Made by a program: the position numbers and the translations under genes. From Arthrobacter sp. MYb214 (lineage in GTDB: Bacteria; Actinomycetota; Actinomycetes; Actinomycetales; Micrococcaceae): a stretch of 64,000 bases of DNA. Below, piece after piece: positions 33,946 through 42,737 of the stretch; position 1 is the first letter of the stretch; every line of letters starts with the position of its first letter. The stretch spans positions 868,001-932,000 of the forward strand of contig NZ_PCPZ01000001.1 in the NCBI RefSeq assembly GCF_002979865.1, in the 5' to 3' direction. The notes below the pieces were generated by a model that ran no database searches, was not told the origin of the DNA, and was given only the letters and a program-made list of their open reading frames with translations.

Positions 33946-36900
33946 CTAGTTCTCAAAGCCGTAGAACAGCAGTTCAAAGATGCCACGCGCGTGCCGGGTT
34001 GCACGCAAGTAGTCCTCTTCGAGTTCCACGCCAAAGTGCGGCTCATAGCCGCACCACCGAGCCACGGCTTCCATATCGCGCGCCGAACTCGGCAAGACAT
34101 CGCTGGAACGTCCGGACGTGATGATTTCAGCACTGCGAATCTGCGTAGCCAGCCGCCAAGCAATCGCCAGCAGTTCGCTATCGTCTTGCGCAATGAGCTC
34201 CAATTTCGCCAGCTCTTCCAACGCCTGGAGCGTCGAGGTGGTGCGCAGGGATTCGTGCTTCCAGGCGTATTGCAACTGGTAGAACTGCACCAGCCATTCA
34301 ATGTCCGAGAGCGAGCCTCGTCCCAGTTTCAGGTGGCGGTTGGGGTCGGCACCTCGCGGGAGCCGTTCGGATTCAACGCGGGCCTTGATCTTGCGGATAT
34401 CCCGGATCTCCGACTCGTCCAGTCCCTTGCCGTAGCGCACCGGCCTAATCAATTCCATGAAATCTTCAGCCAACTGGTCATCGCCGGCAAACGGGCGTGC
34501 ACGCTGCAACGCCTGGCGTTCCCAGATTTCCACCCATCGCTGGTAATAGGTGGCGTAGGCGTCGAGAGAACGGACCAGCATTCCCTGGCGGCCCTCGGGG
34601 CGCAGATCCGAGTCCACTTTCAATTTCACTTCAGCTGGAATGGCCGGTTTCAACGGTTTGGCGGTCCACGACACCAGGTCGGTAACTACCCGAAGCGCTT
34701 GTTCTTGAGCAGCTTGGGCCGTGGCGCCAGGAACCGGGCGCTGCACGAACAGGACGTCCGCATCAGAGCCGTAACCGATTTCCCGACCGCCTTGGCGGCC
34801 CATGGCAATGACCGAGACGACAGCATGTTCCCCGTGCTTGGCCTGGTCAGCAGCCAAGAGGACCTTCAGCACCCCGTCAACCATGGCGGCGTCGATGTTA
34901 GAGAGTGCTACGCCAACTTCGTCAACGGTCAGCAGGCCAGCGCCGTCGGCAAGCGCGACACGCAAGAACTCGCGGCGGCGCACCATGCGGATCATGCGGA
35001 TGGCAGCTTCTGGCTGCTTCGTGCGATGGATGATCGAGGTGTTCTGCTGCAGCAGGTTCTCGAATGTCTGCGGCGTCAAGGACGCGTCGGAGCCCAGCCA
35101 AGCGGCCGCCGCCGGCTCATTGGCCAGCAGGTCGGTCAGGAAGCGCGTATTGGAGAGCAAGTGGCTCAGCCGTTCGGCGGCAGCGTTGGTATCGCGCAGC
35201 ATGCCGAGGAACCAATGGGACTTGCCCAGCGCTTCGCTGAGCCGGCGGAAGCCCAGCAATCCAGCATCCGGGTCAACCCCGCGGGCAAACCAGTCCAGGA
35301 GTACCGGCAGCAATTGCCGTTGCAATGACGCACTGCGTGAAACCCCACCGGTCAGGGCTTCAATGTGCCGCATCGCCGCCTTCGGGTCGAGATAGCCCAG
35401 GGCGCGCAGGCGGGCTTGCGCCGATTCGGCGGTGAGCTTGACATCATCGGCCGAGAGGTTGGAACTACTGACCAGGAGCGGACGGTAGAAAATACGCTCG
35501 TGCAGCGAACGCACCATGCGCTTGGTTTCATTCCAGCGGCGCATCAGCTTCTCCGGGCTGCTGAGCTGCAGGTCTCCGGCACCACGGATCGATCGTGCAA
35601 GCACGCGCTGGGCGCTTTCTGCCCGGGGCATCAAGTGGGTACGGCGCAATTGGCTGAGCTGTATCCGGTGCTCCAGCAAGCGCAGGAAACGGTATGAGTC
35701 ATCGAAATTCGTCGCATCATCACGGCCGATGTAGCCGATATCGCTCATCGCTTGGATGGCCAGGGTGGTGGTTGGCACCTGGATGGCGGGGTCGACTCGA
35801 CCATGGACGAGTTGGAGCAGCTGGACGGTGAATTCGACATCGCGCAGCCCACCGGGGCCCAGCTTGATTTGCCACGCAACATCTTGCATGTCGATGTTGT
35901 CGCTGACGCGTCGGCGCATGGCCTGGACGGATTCAACGAAGCCCTCACGCTCGGAACTGGACCAAACCATTGGCGAAACCATCCGCTCATAAGAGCGTCC
36001 CAGTTCCTTGTCGCCGGCAATCGCGCGGGCCTTGAGCAGGGCTTGGAATTCCCATGAATGGGCCCACCGGCGGTAATACGCTTCATGGGATGAGAGCGTA
36101 CGGGTCAAGGCCCCGTCCTTGCCCTCGGGGCGAAGATTCGCATCCACTTCCCAGAGCATCGGCTCAGGGCCAGGGACCATCAGTGCACGTGCCGTGTTCC
36201 CGCAGATCACCGTCGCGATCGCGGCGGCCAGGTCGTCATCGATTCCCGGCGTGGAATCGTGGACGTAAATGACATCGACGTCCGAAATATAGTTCAGTTC
36301 ACGTGCACCGCACTTGCCCATGCCAATGATGGTGATCTTAACCCGATCAACGTCGCCAGCATCATATTGTTCGGCGGCTTCGGCCCGGGCAATGGCCAAT
36401 GCCCCCTCCAACGCGGCACCAGCCATGTCGGCCAGTTCGGCGGCGACCAGGGGCAGAATGCGCTGCGGCTGGGTGGAACCCAAGTCCCGGTGGGCCAGCG
36501 AGAGCAAGGCCTTGCGGTAGGCGGTGCGCAAGCGCTGTCGCGCTTCAGCACCGGTATGGGAAGAGACCCAGTGCCCGCCGTCTGATTGCTTGGCCTCGAT
36601 CGATGCCAGCAAGTCCTCGACCAGCTGTTCCGCGGGCACGGGGACGAATTCACCGGGTGGGGCGTGGCGGACGATCTCCAGCGCCTCGGGACAACGCATG
36701 AGGAACTCCCCGAGCGCAGAAGAGCTGCCCAGAAGCCTGACGAGCCCTTGGCAGCTATCGGGCTCCAGGAAGATATCGATGACTTCCGGGTGCCGATCTA
36801 CCAACCGCAGGGCCAGCAGCAGTGCCTGGTCCGGATCTGGCGCATGCGCCATCTTGCTCACGATCAGGCTGGGATCAATCCGGGACAGTTCCTCGGCCTG

Positions 36901-36972
36901 AAGGAATTTCTTGGCCCTTTCGATGTCGCTGAAGCCAGCGTTGAGCAATGCTCGCGAGGGTACTTCCGGCAT
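33946..36972 (-). CDS. glnE: Glutamine synthetase adenylyltransferase/deadenylase
   Basis: 1008 residues. This bifunctional enzyme attaches AMP to, and phosphorolytically removes it from, the GlnA tyrosine. Two nucleotidyltransferase domains are visible. The N-terminal one contains GMGKCGARELNYISDVD (217-233) with Asp231/Asp233 and is the deadenylylase half. The C-terminal one has AMGRQGGREIGYGSDADV (723-740) with Asp737/Asp739 and is the adenylylase half. Helical GlnE-type linker regions follow each (LGPGGLRDVEF and LGRGSLSDIEW). Full length. It lies between glnA2 (52 nt upstream) and DUF1990, a classic actinobacterial order. Confidence 0.96.
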   Translation of the reverse strand: MPEVPSRALLNAGFSDIERAKKFLQAEELSRIDPSLIVSKMAHAPDPDQALLLALRLVDRHPEVIDIFLEPDSCQGLVRLLGSSSALGEFLMRCPEALEIVRHAPPGEFVPVPAEQLVEDLLASIEAKQSDGGHWVSSHTGAEARQRLRTAYRKALLSLAHRDLGSTQPQRILPLVAAELADMAGAALEGALAIARAEAAEQYDAGDVDRVKITIIGMGKCGARELNYISDVDVIYVHDSTPGIDDDLAAAIATVICGNTARALMVPGPEPMLWEVDANLRPEGKDGALTRTLSSHEAYYRRWAHSWEFQALLKARAIAGDKELGRSYERMVSPMVWSSSEREGFVESVQAMRRRVSDNIDMQDVAWQIKLGPGGLRDVEFTVQLLQLVHGRVDPAIQVPTTTLAIQAMSDIGYIGRDDATNFDDSYRFLRLLEHRIQLSQLRRTHLMPRAESAQRVLARSIRGAGDLQLSSPEKLMRRWNETKRMVRSLHERIFYRPLLVSSSNLSADDVKLTAESAQARLRALGYLDPKAAMRHIEALTGGVSRSASLQRQLLPVLLDWFARGVDPDAGLLGFRRLSEALGKSHWFLGMLRDTNAAAERLSHLLSNTRFLTDLLANEPAAAAWLGSDASLTPQTFENLLQQNTSIIHRTKQPEAAIRMIRMVRRREFLRVALADGAGLLTVDEVGVALSNIDAAMVDGVLKVLLAADQAKHGEHAVVSVIAMGRQGGREIGYGSDADVLFVQRPVPGATAQAAQEQALRVVTDLVSWTAKPLKPAIPAEVKLKVDSDLRPEGRQGMLVRSLDAYATYYQRWVEIWERQALQRARPFAGDDQLAEDFMELIRPVRYGKGLDESEIRDIRKIKARVESERLPRGADPNRHLKLGRGSLSDIEWLVQFYQLQYAWKHESLRTTSTLQALEELAKLELIAQDDSELLAIAWRLATQIRSAEIITSGRSSDVLPSSARDMEAVARWCGYEPHFGVELEEDYLRATRHARGIFELLFYGFEN

Positions 36973-37024
36973 GGTGTCTCGTGTTCTCCCGCATTTCGCC
37001 GCGCAGCTTCACGCGGCGAAGTCT

Positions 37025-38365
37025 CTAGAGGATTCCCAAATACTTGTTCAGTTCGTAGGGGGTAATGACCTGGCGGTACTCTTCCCATTCGGTGCGCTTG
37101 TTCGACAGGAACGAGTTGAATACCTGCTCGCCGAGGATCTCGGCCATCAGTTCCGACTCTTCCATGGCGCGCAATGCGTCGTGCAGGCTGCCAGGCAGCG
37201 GAACGTGGCCCGAGGCGCGGCGTTCTGCCGTGGACAGGCTCCAGACATCATCCTCGGTTGGCTCTTCCAGCTCGTAGCCTTCGCGGATGCCTTTCAGCCC
37301 AGCGCCCAGCAATACTGCGTAGGCCAGGTACGGATTAGCTGCCGAGTCGATACCGCGGTATTCCACGCGGGCGGACTGTCCCTTGCCTGGCTTGTACAGC
37401 GGCACGCGGACCAGTGCCGAGCGGTTGTTGTGCCCCCACGAACGGTGGCTCGGCGCCTCCCCTCCACCCCACAACCGCTTGTACGAGTTCACGTACTGGT
37501 TGGTGATGGCGGTCATTTCCGGCGCATGGTGCAAGATGCCGGCGATGAAGGACCGGGCCACATCGGAGAGCTGGTATTCGCGGCCAGCTTCGAAGAACGC
37601 GTTAGCGTCACCTTCGAACAAGGAGAAGTGGGTATGCATGCCGCTGCCCGGATGGTCGGCAAATGGCTTGGGCATGAAGGTTGCATGGATGCCTTTCTGC
37701 ATCGCCATCTCCTTGATGACGGTACGGAAGGTCATGATGTTATCGGCGGTCTGCAAGGCATCTGCGTAGCGCAGATCGATTTCGTTCTGGCCTGGACCTG
37801 TTTCGTGGTGGGAGAACTCCACCGAAATGCCCAGCGCTTCCAGCGTGGTCACGGAAGCACGGCGGAAGTCCTGCCCCACGCCATCTGGCACGTGGTCGAA
37901 GTAGCCACCGTTGTCGATCGGCTGGGGACGGCCATTGGCATCCAGTTGATCGTTCTCCAGCAAATAGAATTCGATCTCCGGGTGGGTGTAGCAAGTGAAA
38001 CCCATATTCGATGCTTCGGCCAGCTGGCGCTTGAGCACCTGGCGCGGATCTGCATTGGACGGCTGGCCCTCAGGGGTCAGGATGTCGCAGAACATGCGGG
38101 AGGTCGGTTCGACTTCGCCGCGCCACGGCAGGATCTGGAAGGTGGCAGGATCTGGCTGAAGCAACATGTCAGACTCGGAGATCCGGGACAGTCCATCAAT
38201 GGAGGAACCATCGAATCCCAGACCTTCTTCGAAAGCATCTTCAACTTCAGCAGGAGCCAACGCCACCGACTTGAGCGAACCAACGACGTCAGTAAACCAC
38301 ATTCGCACAAATCGAACGTCGCGTTCTTCAATGGTGCGCAGTACAAATTCCTGCTGACGATCCAT
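37025..38365 (-). CDS. glnA2: Glutamine synthetase-like ligase GlnA2
   Basis: 446 residues from ATG 38365 (MDRQQEFVLRTIEERDVRF) with an AGGTGGTGG ribosome site; upstream codons to 38437 are open but not family-like. Glutamine synthetase segments FDGSSIDGL, THPEIEFYLLEN, FSHHETGPGQNEID and GSGMHTHFS are present. The beta-subtype adenylylation motif is replaced by EDDVWSLSTAER, without the tyrosine, so GlnE should not act on it. GlnA2 enzymes in mycobacteria and streptomycetes are not the main glutamine synthetase, and the Streptomyces one is a gamma-glutamylpolyamine synthetase. The substrate here is open. Confidence 0.92.
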   Translation of the reverse strand: MDRQQEFVLRTIEERDVRFVRMWFTDVVGSLKSVALAPAEVEDAFEEGLGFDGSSIDGLSRISESDMLLQPDPATFQILPWRGEVEPTSRMFCDILTPEGQPSNADPRQVLKRQLAEASNMGFTCYTHPEIEFYLLENDQLDANGRPQPIDNGGYFDHVPDGVGQDFRRASVTTLEALGISVEFSHHETGPGQNEIDLRYADALQTADNIMTFRTVIKEMAMQKGIHATFMPKPFADHPGSGMHTHFSLFEGDANAFFEAGREYQLSDVARSFIAGILHHAPEMTAITNQYVNSYKRLWGGGEAPSHRSWGHNNRSALVRVPLYKPGKGQSARVEYRGIDSAANPYLAYAVLLGAGLKGIREGYELEEPTEDDVWSLSTAERRASGHVPLPGSLHDALRAMEESELMAEILGEQVFNSFLSNKRTEWEEYRQVITPYELNKYLGIL

Positions 38366-38435
38366 TTTCCACCACCTTTGGGATTCTGATATCCGGCGCT
38401 GATCACAACCGGTAAGAAAATTGACCTGTGGCAAC

Positions 38436-38455
38436 ACTATATCGGTTCAGAACCG
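38436..38455. promoter_or_regulatory. glnA2 -10 candidate and adjacent 13-bp palindrome
   Basis: Minus-strand TATAGT (38441-38436) is a good -10 for glnA2. Immediately upstream lies CGGTTC-A-GAACCG (38443-38455), a perfect dyad within the promoter spacer of glnA2 and about 35 bp from the -10 of divergent panB. It is a candidate operator for an unknown regulator. Confidence 0.4.
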
Positions 38456-38489
38456 TCCCAACGATCAGCATCGCCCTGTGCAAGTGCGA

Positions 38490-38495
38490 TAAAGT
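38490..38495 (+). promoter_or_regulatory. -10 hexamer of leaderless panB
   Basis: TAAAGT ends six bases before ATG 38502. There is no Shine-Dalgarno. Confidence 0.5.
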
Positions 38496-38501
38496 CGATT
38501 C

Positions 38502-39338
38502 ATGCCACAACCATACCTAGGGAACCCTGAAAAAGGCCCGTCCCGTATCCGACTTCATCATTTGCAGCAGGCCAAGGACAATGGCGAAAAATTCGCGATG
38601 TTAACTGCTTATGACGTAATGATGGCAGAGATTTTCGATTCGGCCGGGATCGAGATGCTGCTGGTTGGCGACTCCGCTGCCAATACCGTACTCGGCTACG
38701 AGTCCACGTTGCCCATTACCCTCGACGAAATGATCATGTTCACCAAAGCTGTCGCCAACGGGGCCAAACGCGCCATGGTCGTTGCCGACCTCCCGTTTGG
38801 CAGCTACGAGCAGTCCCCTGCTCAGGCCGTTGCCACTGCGGTGCGCCTGATGAAGGAGGGCCATGCCCACGCGGTCAAGATGGAGGGCACCGCGCAATAC
38901 GCCGAGCATGTCCGCGCCATGGTCCTTGCCGGAGTTCCCGTTATCGGGCACATCGGATTCACTCCGCAGTCCGAGCATGCATTGGGCGGGTACCGTGTGC
39001 AGGGCCGTGGCGACGCTGTAGAGCAGATGAAGCACGACGCTGTGCAATTGCAGGATGCAGGCGCCTTCTGCATCCTGATGGAAATGGTGCCAAGCCCGGT
39101 CGCTGCCAAAATCGATGCCGCGCTGCAGGTGCCGACCATCGGCATCGGCGCTGGCAATTCCACCACCGGACAGGTCCTGGTTTGGCAGGACATGCTGGGT
39201 CTTGGCGGGGGCCGCACCCCGCGCTTCGTGAAGAAGTACGCTGATCTGCGTGAGGTTGTCGGCAACGCGGTGCGCGAGTACCACCAGGACGTGGTTTCCG
39301 GCACCTTCCCCTCGGCAGAGTACGAGTTCAAGGAATAG
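38502..39338 (+). CDS. panB: 3-methyl-2-oxobutanoate hydroxymethyltransferase
   Basis: 278 residues. It makes ketopantoate from 2-oxoisovalerate and methylene-tetrahydrofolate, the first committed step of pantothenate and CoA synthesis. Motifs are MLTAYDVMMAEIFDSAGIEM, LLVGDSAANTVLGY with the metal Asp, the lysine and glutamate in AVKMEGT, and the catalytic region FCILMEMVPSPVA. The C-terminal GLGGGRTPRFVKKYADL is also typical. panC and panD are not adjacent. Predicted leaderless. It converges with the SPOR-like microprotein gene. Confidence 0.96.
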   Translation: MPQPYLGNPEKGPSRIRLHHLQQAKDNGEKFAMLTAYDVMMAEIFDSAGIEMLLVGDSAANTVLGYESTLPITLDEMIMFTKAVANGAKRAMVVADLPFGSYEQSPAQAVATAVRLMKEGHAHAVKMEGTAQYAEHVRAMVLAGVPVIGHIGFTPQSEHALGGYRVQGRGDAVEQMKHDAVQLQDAGAFCILMEMVPSPVAAKIDAALQVPTIGIGAGNSTTGQVLVWQDMLGLGGGRTPRFVKKYADLREVVGNAVREYHQDVVSGTFPSAEYEFKE

Positions 39339-39358
39339 AAGCCGGCTCACGTCATATC

Positions 39359-39411
39359 GCAAAGCGGTGCGCTGCCTCGATGTCATCCATCGTGGCAGCG
39401 CACCGCTTTGC
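39359..39411. terminator. Bidirectional terminator between panB and the SPOR-like gene
   Basis: A perfect 18-bp stem (39359-39376 with 39394-39411), extended by an inner CGATG/CATCG pairing, lies between converging stops at 39338 and 39449. Confidence 0.85.
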
Positions 39412-39448
39412 CATTCGCCGCACCGGCCTAGCTCGGTGCCCTTGACTT

Positions 39449-39643
39449 CTACTCGTCGTCTTCCTCTGCGTCGTCCCACGCCTCATTGCGTGCCTGGACC
39501 TTCGCCATTGCCGCTTCGGCTTCAGCAACCGTGTCATATGGGCCAAGCAACTGCGACCAATCAGACTGCGGGCCATTCTCCACGGTCTTGGTCGAGACGT
39601 TGTACCAGTACTGCCCCTCGCCCGGGGTGCCAACTGAGCTCAT
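39449..39643 (-). CDS. Short SPOR-like acidic protein
   Basis: 64 residues with GAGGAG before ATG 39643. The N-terminal GQYWYNVSTKTVENG and SQLLGPYDTVAEAEAAM match the pattern of a minimal SPOR-like fold, in which an aromatic strand and a GPY turn are typical. The tail is acidic (EAWDDAEEDDE). There is no signal or membrane segment, so it would be cytoplasmic. Small proteins of this kind are common in Micrococcaceae, with no defined role. It is monocistronic. Confidence 0.75.
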   Translation of the reverse strand: MSSVGTPGEGQYWYNVSTKTVENGPQSDWSQLLGPYDTVAEAEAAMAKVQARNEAWDDAEEDDE

Positions 39644-39764
39644 GGAAAACTCCTCTATTCTCGATTCTTGCTGCTTCTTCCACGGTATCCCAACCGGCGG
39701 AAAATAGGTGCAACACCACCTGTTCTATCGGCTATCTCCTAGCGAAGCGGCAGATACGTGAAGC

Positions 39765-39770
39765 TAGAAT
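39765..39770 (+). promoter_or_regulatory. -10 hexamer of leaderless map
   Basis: TAGAAT ends six bases before ATG 39777. There is no Shine-Dalgarno. Confidence 0.55.
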
Positions 39771-39776
39771 AAAAGC

Positions 39777-40652
39777 ATGGCTATTGCTTCAACTGCACCC
39801 CTTGGAAATCTCACCGCCGGCACGGTCTCCCCGGAACTTCCGGCACCGAAACACATTGAACGCCCCGAATACGTTGGCAAGAAGGAACCTGCCAGCAACA
39901 CGGCTTCGGAAATCAAAAGCCCAGAAGTCATCGAACGCATTCGCATAGCTTCAAGGATTGCCGCTCAGGCACTGCAGGAAGTTGGCAAGGCTTGCCAGCC
40001 GGGAGCCACCACCGACCAGCTCGATCGGCTTGGCCACGAATTCCTCATGGATCACAACGCCTACCCGTCAACCTTGGGCTACCGCGGATTCCCCAAGTCG
40101 CTGTGCTCCTCGTTGAACGAGGTCATCTGCCACGGCATCCCGGACACCACCGTGTTGCAAGATGGCGACATCATCAATATCGATATCACCGCCTTCATCG
40201 GTGGCGTTCACGGAGATAACAACGCCACCTTCCTGGTCGGTGACGTGGATGAAGAATCGCGCCTGCTGGTCGAGCGCACCGAAAACTCGCTGAAGCGCGC
40301 CATCAAGGCCGTGATGCCAGGGCGTGAGATCAATGTGATCGGCCGAAGCATTGAAACCTACGCCAAGCGGTTCGGCTACGGCGTGGTCCGCGACTTCACC
40401 GGCCACGGCGTCGGCGAGGCCTTCCATTCCGGCTTGATCATCCCGCATTACGATGCGGCGCCGGCCTACAACACTCCCATCGAGCCGGGCATGGTTTTCA
40501 CCATCGAGCCGATGCTCACCTTGGGCACCGTCGAATGGGACATGTGGGAAGACGACTGGACCGTGACCACCAAGGACAAGAAGCGCACCGCGCAGTTCGA
40601 GCACACCCTGCTGGTCACCGACGATGGCGCGGAAATTCTCACCCTGCCATAG
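39777..40652 (+). CDS. map: Methionine aminopeptidase, type I with N-terminal extension
   Basis: 291 residues. It removes N-terminal Met from nascent proteins. The pita-bread fold residues are His119 (ICHGIP), Asp136 (NIDITAF), Asp147 (VHGDNN), His210 ([10 protein letters not shown]), Glu244 (FTIEPM) and Glu275 (QFEHTLL), the complete two-metal site. A Pro-rich N-terminal extension of about 45 residues is as in mycobacterial MetAP1c, proposed to contact the ribosome. Predicted leaderless, and convergent with nrdR. Confidence 0.95.
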   Translation: MAIASTAPLGNLTAGTVSPELPAPKHIERPEYVGKKEPASNTASEIKSPEVIERIRIASRIAAQALQEVGKACQPGATTDQLDRLGHEFLMDHNAYPSTLGYRGFPKSLCSSLNEVICHGIPDTTVLQDGDIINIDITAFIGGVHGDNNATFLVGDVDEESRLLVERTENSLKRAIKAVMPGREINVIGRSIETYAKRFGYGVVRDFTGHGVGEAFHSGLIIPHYDAAPAYNTPIEPGMVFTIEPMLTLGTVEWDMWEDDWTVTTKDKKRTAQFEHTLLVTDDGAEILTLP

Positions 40653-40670
40653 CCGCTGCGACGCCTACGC

Positions 40671-40718
40671 CAAACGCCAGTGCCCGCGACCTCGAAAGGT
40701 CTGGGGCACTGGCGTTTG
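40671..40718. terminator. Bidirectional terminator between map and nrdR
   Basis: A perfect 15-bp stem (40671-40685 with 40704-40718) with an inner ACCT/AGGT pairing. TTTG follows on the plus strand. Confidence 0.85.
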
Positions 40719-40734
40719 CTCTACGCGAAAACTG

Positions 40735-41223
40735 CTAGTCGGCCGAGAGCGGACGCTGGTTTCCCTGCGGAACCTTGCCACGGCGATCGCGCAGCCGGGC
40801 AATGGCGGTCTCGAAATCAGTCAGCGACTGGAAGTTGTGGTAGACACTGGCAAAGCGCAAGTAAGCGACCTCGTCGAGGCGCGACAATGGCTCCAAGATG
40901 GCCAGGCCCACCTGGTGGGCCGGGATTTCAGCAGCCCCGGAGGTCCGGACTGCCTCTTCGACTTCCTGGGCCAGGACGGCAAGGTCGTGATCGGTGACCG
41001 GGCGGCCCTGGCAGGCCTTGCGAACACCGTTAATGACCTTGTTGCGCGAGAACGGTTCTACGGCACCGGACTGCTTGAGCACGTTGAGGCTGGCAGTTTC
41101 GGTGGTGGTGAAACGGCGCGAACAAGCCGTGCACTGGCGTCGGCGGCGGATCGAGACGCCGTCGTCGGCAACTCGACTATCGACCACTCGGGAATCCGCA
41201 TTGCGGCAATACGGGCAGTTCAC
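40735..41223 (-). CDS. nrdR: Ribonucleotide reductase regulator NrdR
   Basis: 162 residues from GTG 41223 with GGAGGT four bases upstream. The N-terminal zinc ribbon is Cys3/Cys6 (NCPYC) and Cys31/Cys34 (CTACSRRF). An ATP-cone domain follows (about 49-139; [19 protein letters not shown]) and senses dATP/ATP. It represses ribonucleotide reductase operons, which are not in this window. It lies 84 nt after hisD on the same strand. I see no convincing NrdR-box pair in that gap. Confidence 0.95.
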   Translation of the reverse strand: MNCPYCRNADSRVVDSRVADDGVSIRRRRQCTACSRRFTTTETASLNVLKQSGAVEPFSRNKVINGVRKACQGRPVTDHDLAVLAQEVEEAVRTSGAAEIPAHQVGLAILEPLSRLDEVAYLRFASVYHNFQSLTDFETAIARLRDRRGKVPQGNQRPLSAD

Positions 41224-41307
41224 GGCACCTCCATCTGTAGCCTAAGAAGCATTCTCGGTTCACCCATGGTGGCAAGAATCAACTCATGTCACCTAACAGT
41301 TTAGCGT

Positions 41308-42660
41308 CTATTGCGCGTTTCGCACCGCGACCGCGTCTCCATGGGCTGGCAGGTCCTCGGCATTGGCAAGATTAATCACGTGAGCGGCCACTTCGCCCAG
41401 CGCGGCCTTGTCGTAGTTGATCACCTGGATGGCTTTCAAGAAGGTATTCACGTTCAGCCCCGAGGCGTGCAGCGCGGTGCCACTAGTCGGCAGCACGTGG
41501 TTGGATCCTGCGCAGTAGTCGCCCAGCGAAACCGGGGCATAGGCGCCGACAAACACGGCGCCAGCAGCGGTGATGCGGGCCGCGGTGGATTCCGCCTCGG
41601 CCACCATGATTTCCAGGTGCTCGGCGGCGTAGGCGTTGCACACCTCGATCCCCTGCTCCAGGTCCTTGACCAAGATGACGGCCGATTGGGATCCTGACAG
41701 TGCCTCTGTCACACGGGCGGAGTGCTTGGTGGCGGCAACCTGCACCATGAGTTCCTTGCGCACGCCAGCAGCTAGTTCAGGTGAATCGGTAATCAGCACG
41801 GCCGCGGCGTTGGCATCGTGTTCTGCCTGCGAAATCATATCGGCAGCGACGAAGCCCGGGTTAGCTCCCTTGTCGGCAAGAATCGCGATTTCCGTAGGAC
41901 CAGCTTCAGCGTCAATGCCTACCACGCCCTTGACCAAGCGCTTGGCGGTTGCCACGAACACGTTGCCTGGACCGGAGATCACGTCAACCGGTTCGATCCC
42001 GCCACGCTCATCGTTCGGCATGTCCACCCCGTAGGCGAACGCGGCAACAGCCTGGGCACCGCCCATGGCGTGCACCTCGTCGATGCCCAGCAGCTTGGCG
42101 GCAGCCAAGATGGTGGGGTGCGGCAGTCCGGCGAATTCCTTCTGCGGCGGGCTGGCCAGGGCTAGCGAGCTGACGCCGGCTGCCTGGGCAGGTACGGCGT
42201 TCATGATGACCGAGGACGGGTAGACGGCCAGGCCACCTGGCACGTACAGGCCGACGCGGCGCACCGGGACCCAGCGCTGGGTGACAGTTGCCCCGGTAGC
42301 GTAGCGGACTTCGGCGTCGTCCGGGCGCTGGGCCTTGGCGAATACGCGGGCGCGGTCAATGGATTCTTCCAGCGCCAGGCGAACCTGCGGGTCCAGTTCT
42401 TCCAGGGCGCGGTCCAGCTCATGCTGCGGCACACGGGTATGCTCCAGCTCAACGTGGTCAAAGCGCTGGGCCAGGTCCTTGAGTGTTTCCATGCCATGGG
42501 CGCGGACATCATCGATGATCTGCTGCACGGTTTCGGCTGCGGTCTGGGAGTTCATCTCCGGGCGCGGCAGCTTGGCTTTCAGCTGTGCGTAGCCCAGGGA
42601 TTCGTTGCGCCAATCAAGGGTGGCGAGTGCTGAGAATTCGGTTTCTGGAATAGTGCTCAC
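41308..42660 (-). CDS. hisD: Histidinol dehydrogenase
   Basis: 450 residues from GTG 42660. It performs the last two oxidations of histidine synthesis, histidinol to histidine, with zinc and NAD. Motifs are VGLYVPGGLAVYPSSVIM, ISGPGNVFVATAKR, the zinc loop EAGPTEIAILAD, NHVLPTSGTA and the C-terminal GLNVNTFLKAIQVI. It is the only his gene in the window; in related genomes hisD starts the his operon, but here nrdR follows. Predicted leaderless, with the -10 in the arm of a hairpin region following dnaE. Confidence 0.95.
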   Translation of the reverse strand: MSTIPETEFSALATLDWRNESLGYAQLKAKLPRPEMNSQTAAETVQQIIDDVRAHGMETLKDLAQRFDHVELEHTRVPQHELDRALEELDPQVRLALEESIDRARVFAKAQRPDDAEVRYATGATVTQRWVPVRRVGLYVPGGLAVYPSSVIMNAVPAQAAGVSSLALASPPQKEFAGLPHPTILAAAKLLGIDEVHAMGGAQAVAAFAYGVDMPNDERGGIEPVDVISGPGNVFVATAKRLVKGVVGIDAEAGPTEIAILADKGANPGFVAADMISQAEHDANAAAVLITDSPELAAGVRKELMVQVAATKHSARVTEALSGSQSAVILVKDLEQGIEVCNAYAAEHLEIMVAEAESTAARITAAGAVFVGAYAPVSLGDYCAGSNHVLPTSGTALHASGLNVNTFLKAIQVINYDKAALGEVAAHVINLANAEDLPAHGDAVAVRNAQ

Positions 42661-42666
42661 CTACCT

Positions 42667-42672
42667 AGTTTA
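42667..42672 (-). promoter_or_regulatory. -10 hexamer of leaderless hisD
   Basis: Minus-strand TAAACT, six bases, then GTG 42660. The -35 position (about 42690-42695) falls in the dnaE terminator stem. Confidence 0.5.
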
Positions 42673-42677
42673 ACGCC

Positions 42678-42718
42678 GATGACCGGGGAAGGTTCATTAG
42701 TTACCTTCCCCGGTCATC
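42678..42718 (-). terminator. Hairpin between dnaE and hisD
   Basis: A perfect 16-bp stem (42678-42693 with 42703-42718) with a 9-nt loop lies 20 nt after the dnaE stop. There is no good U-tract. It overlaps the upstream part of the hisD promoter. Confidence 0.65.
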
Positions 42719-42737
42719 CAAGCCGTGATCCGTTTCC

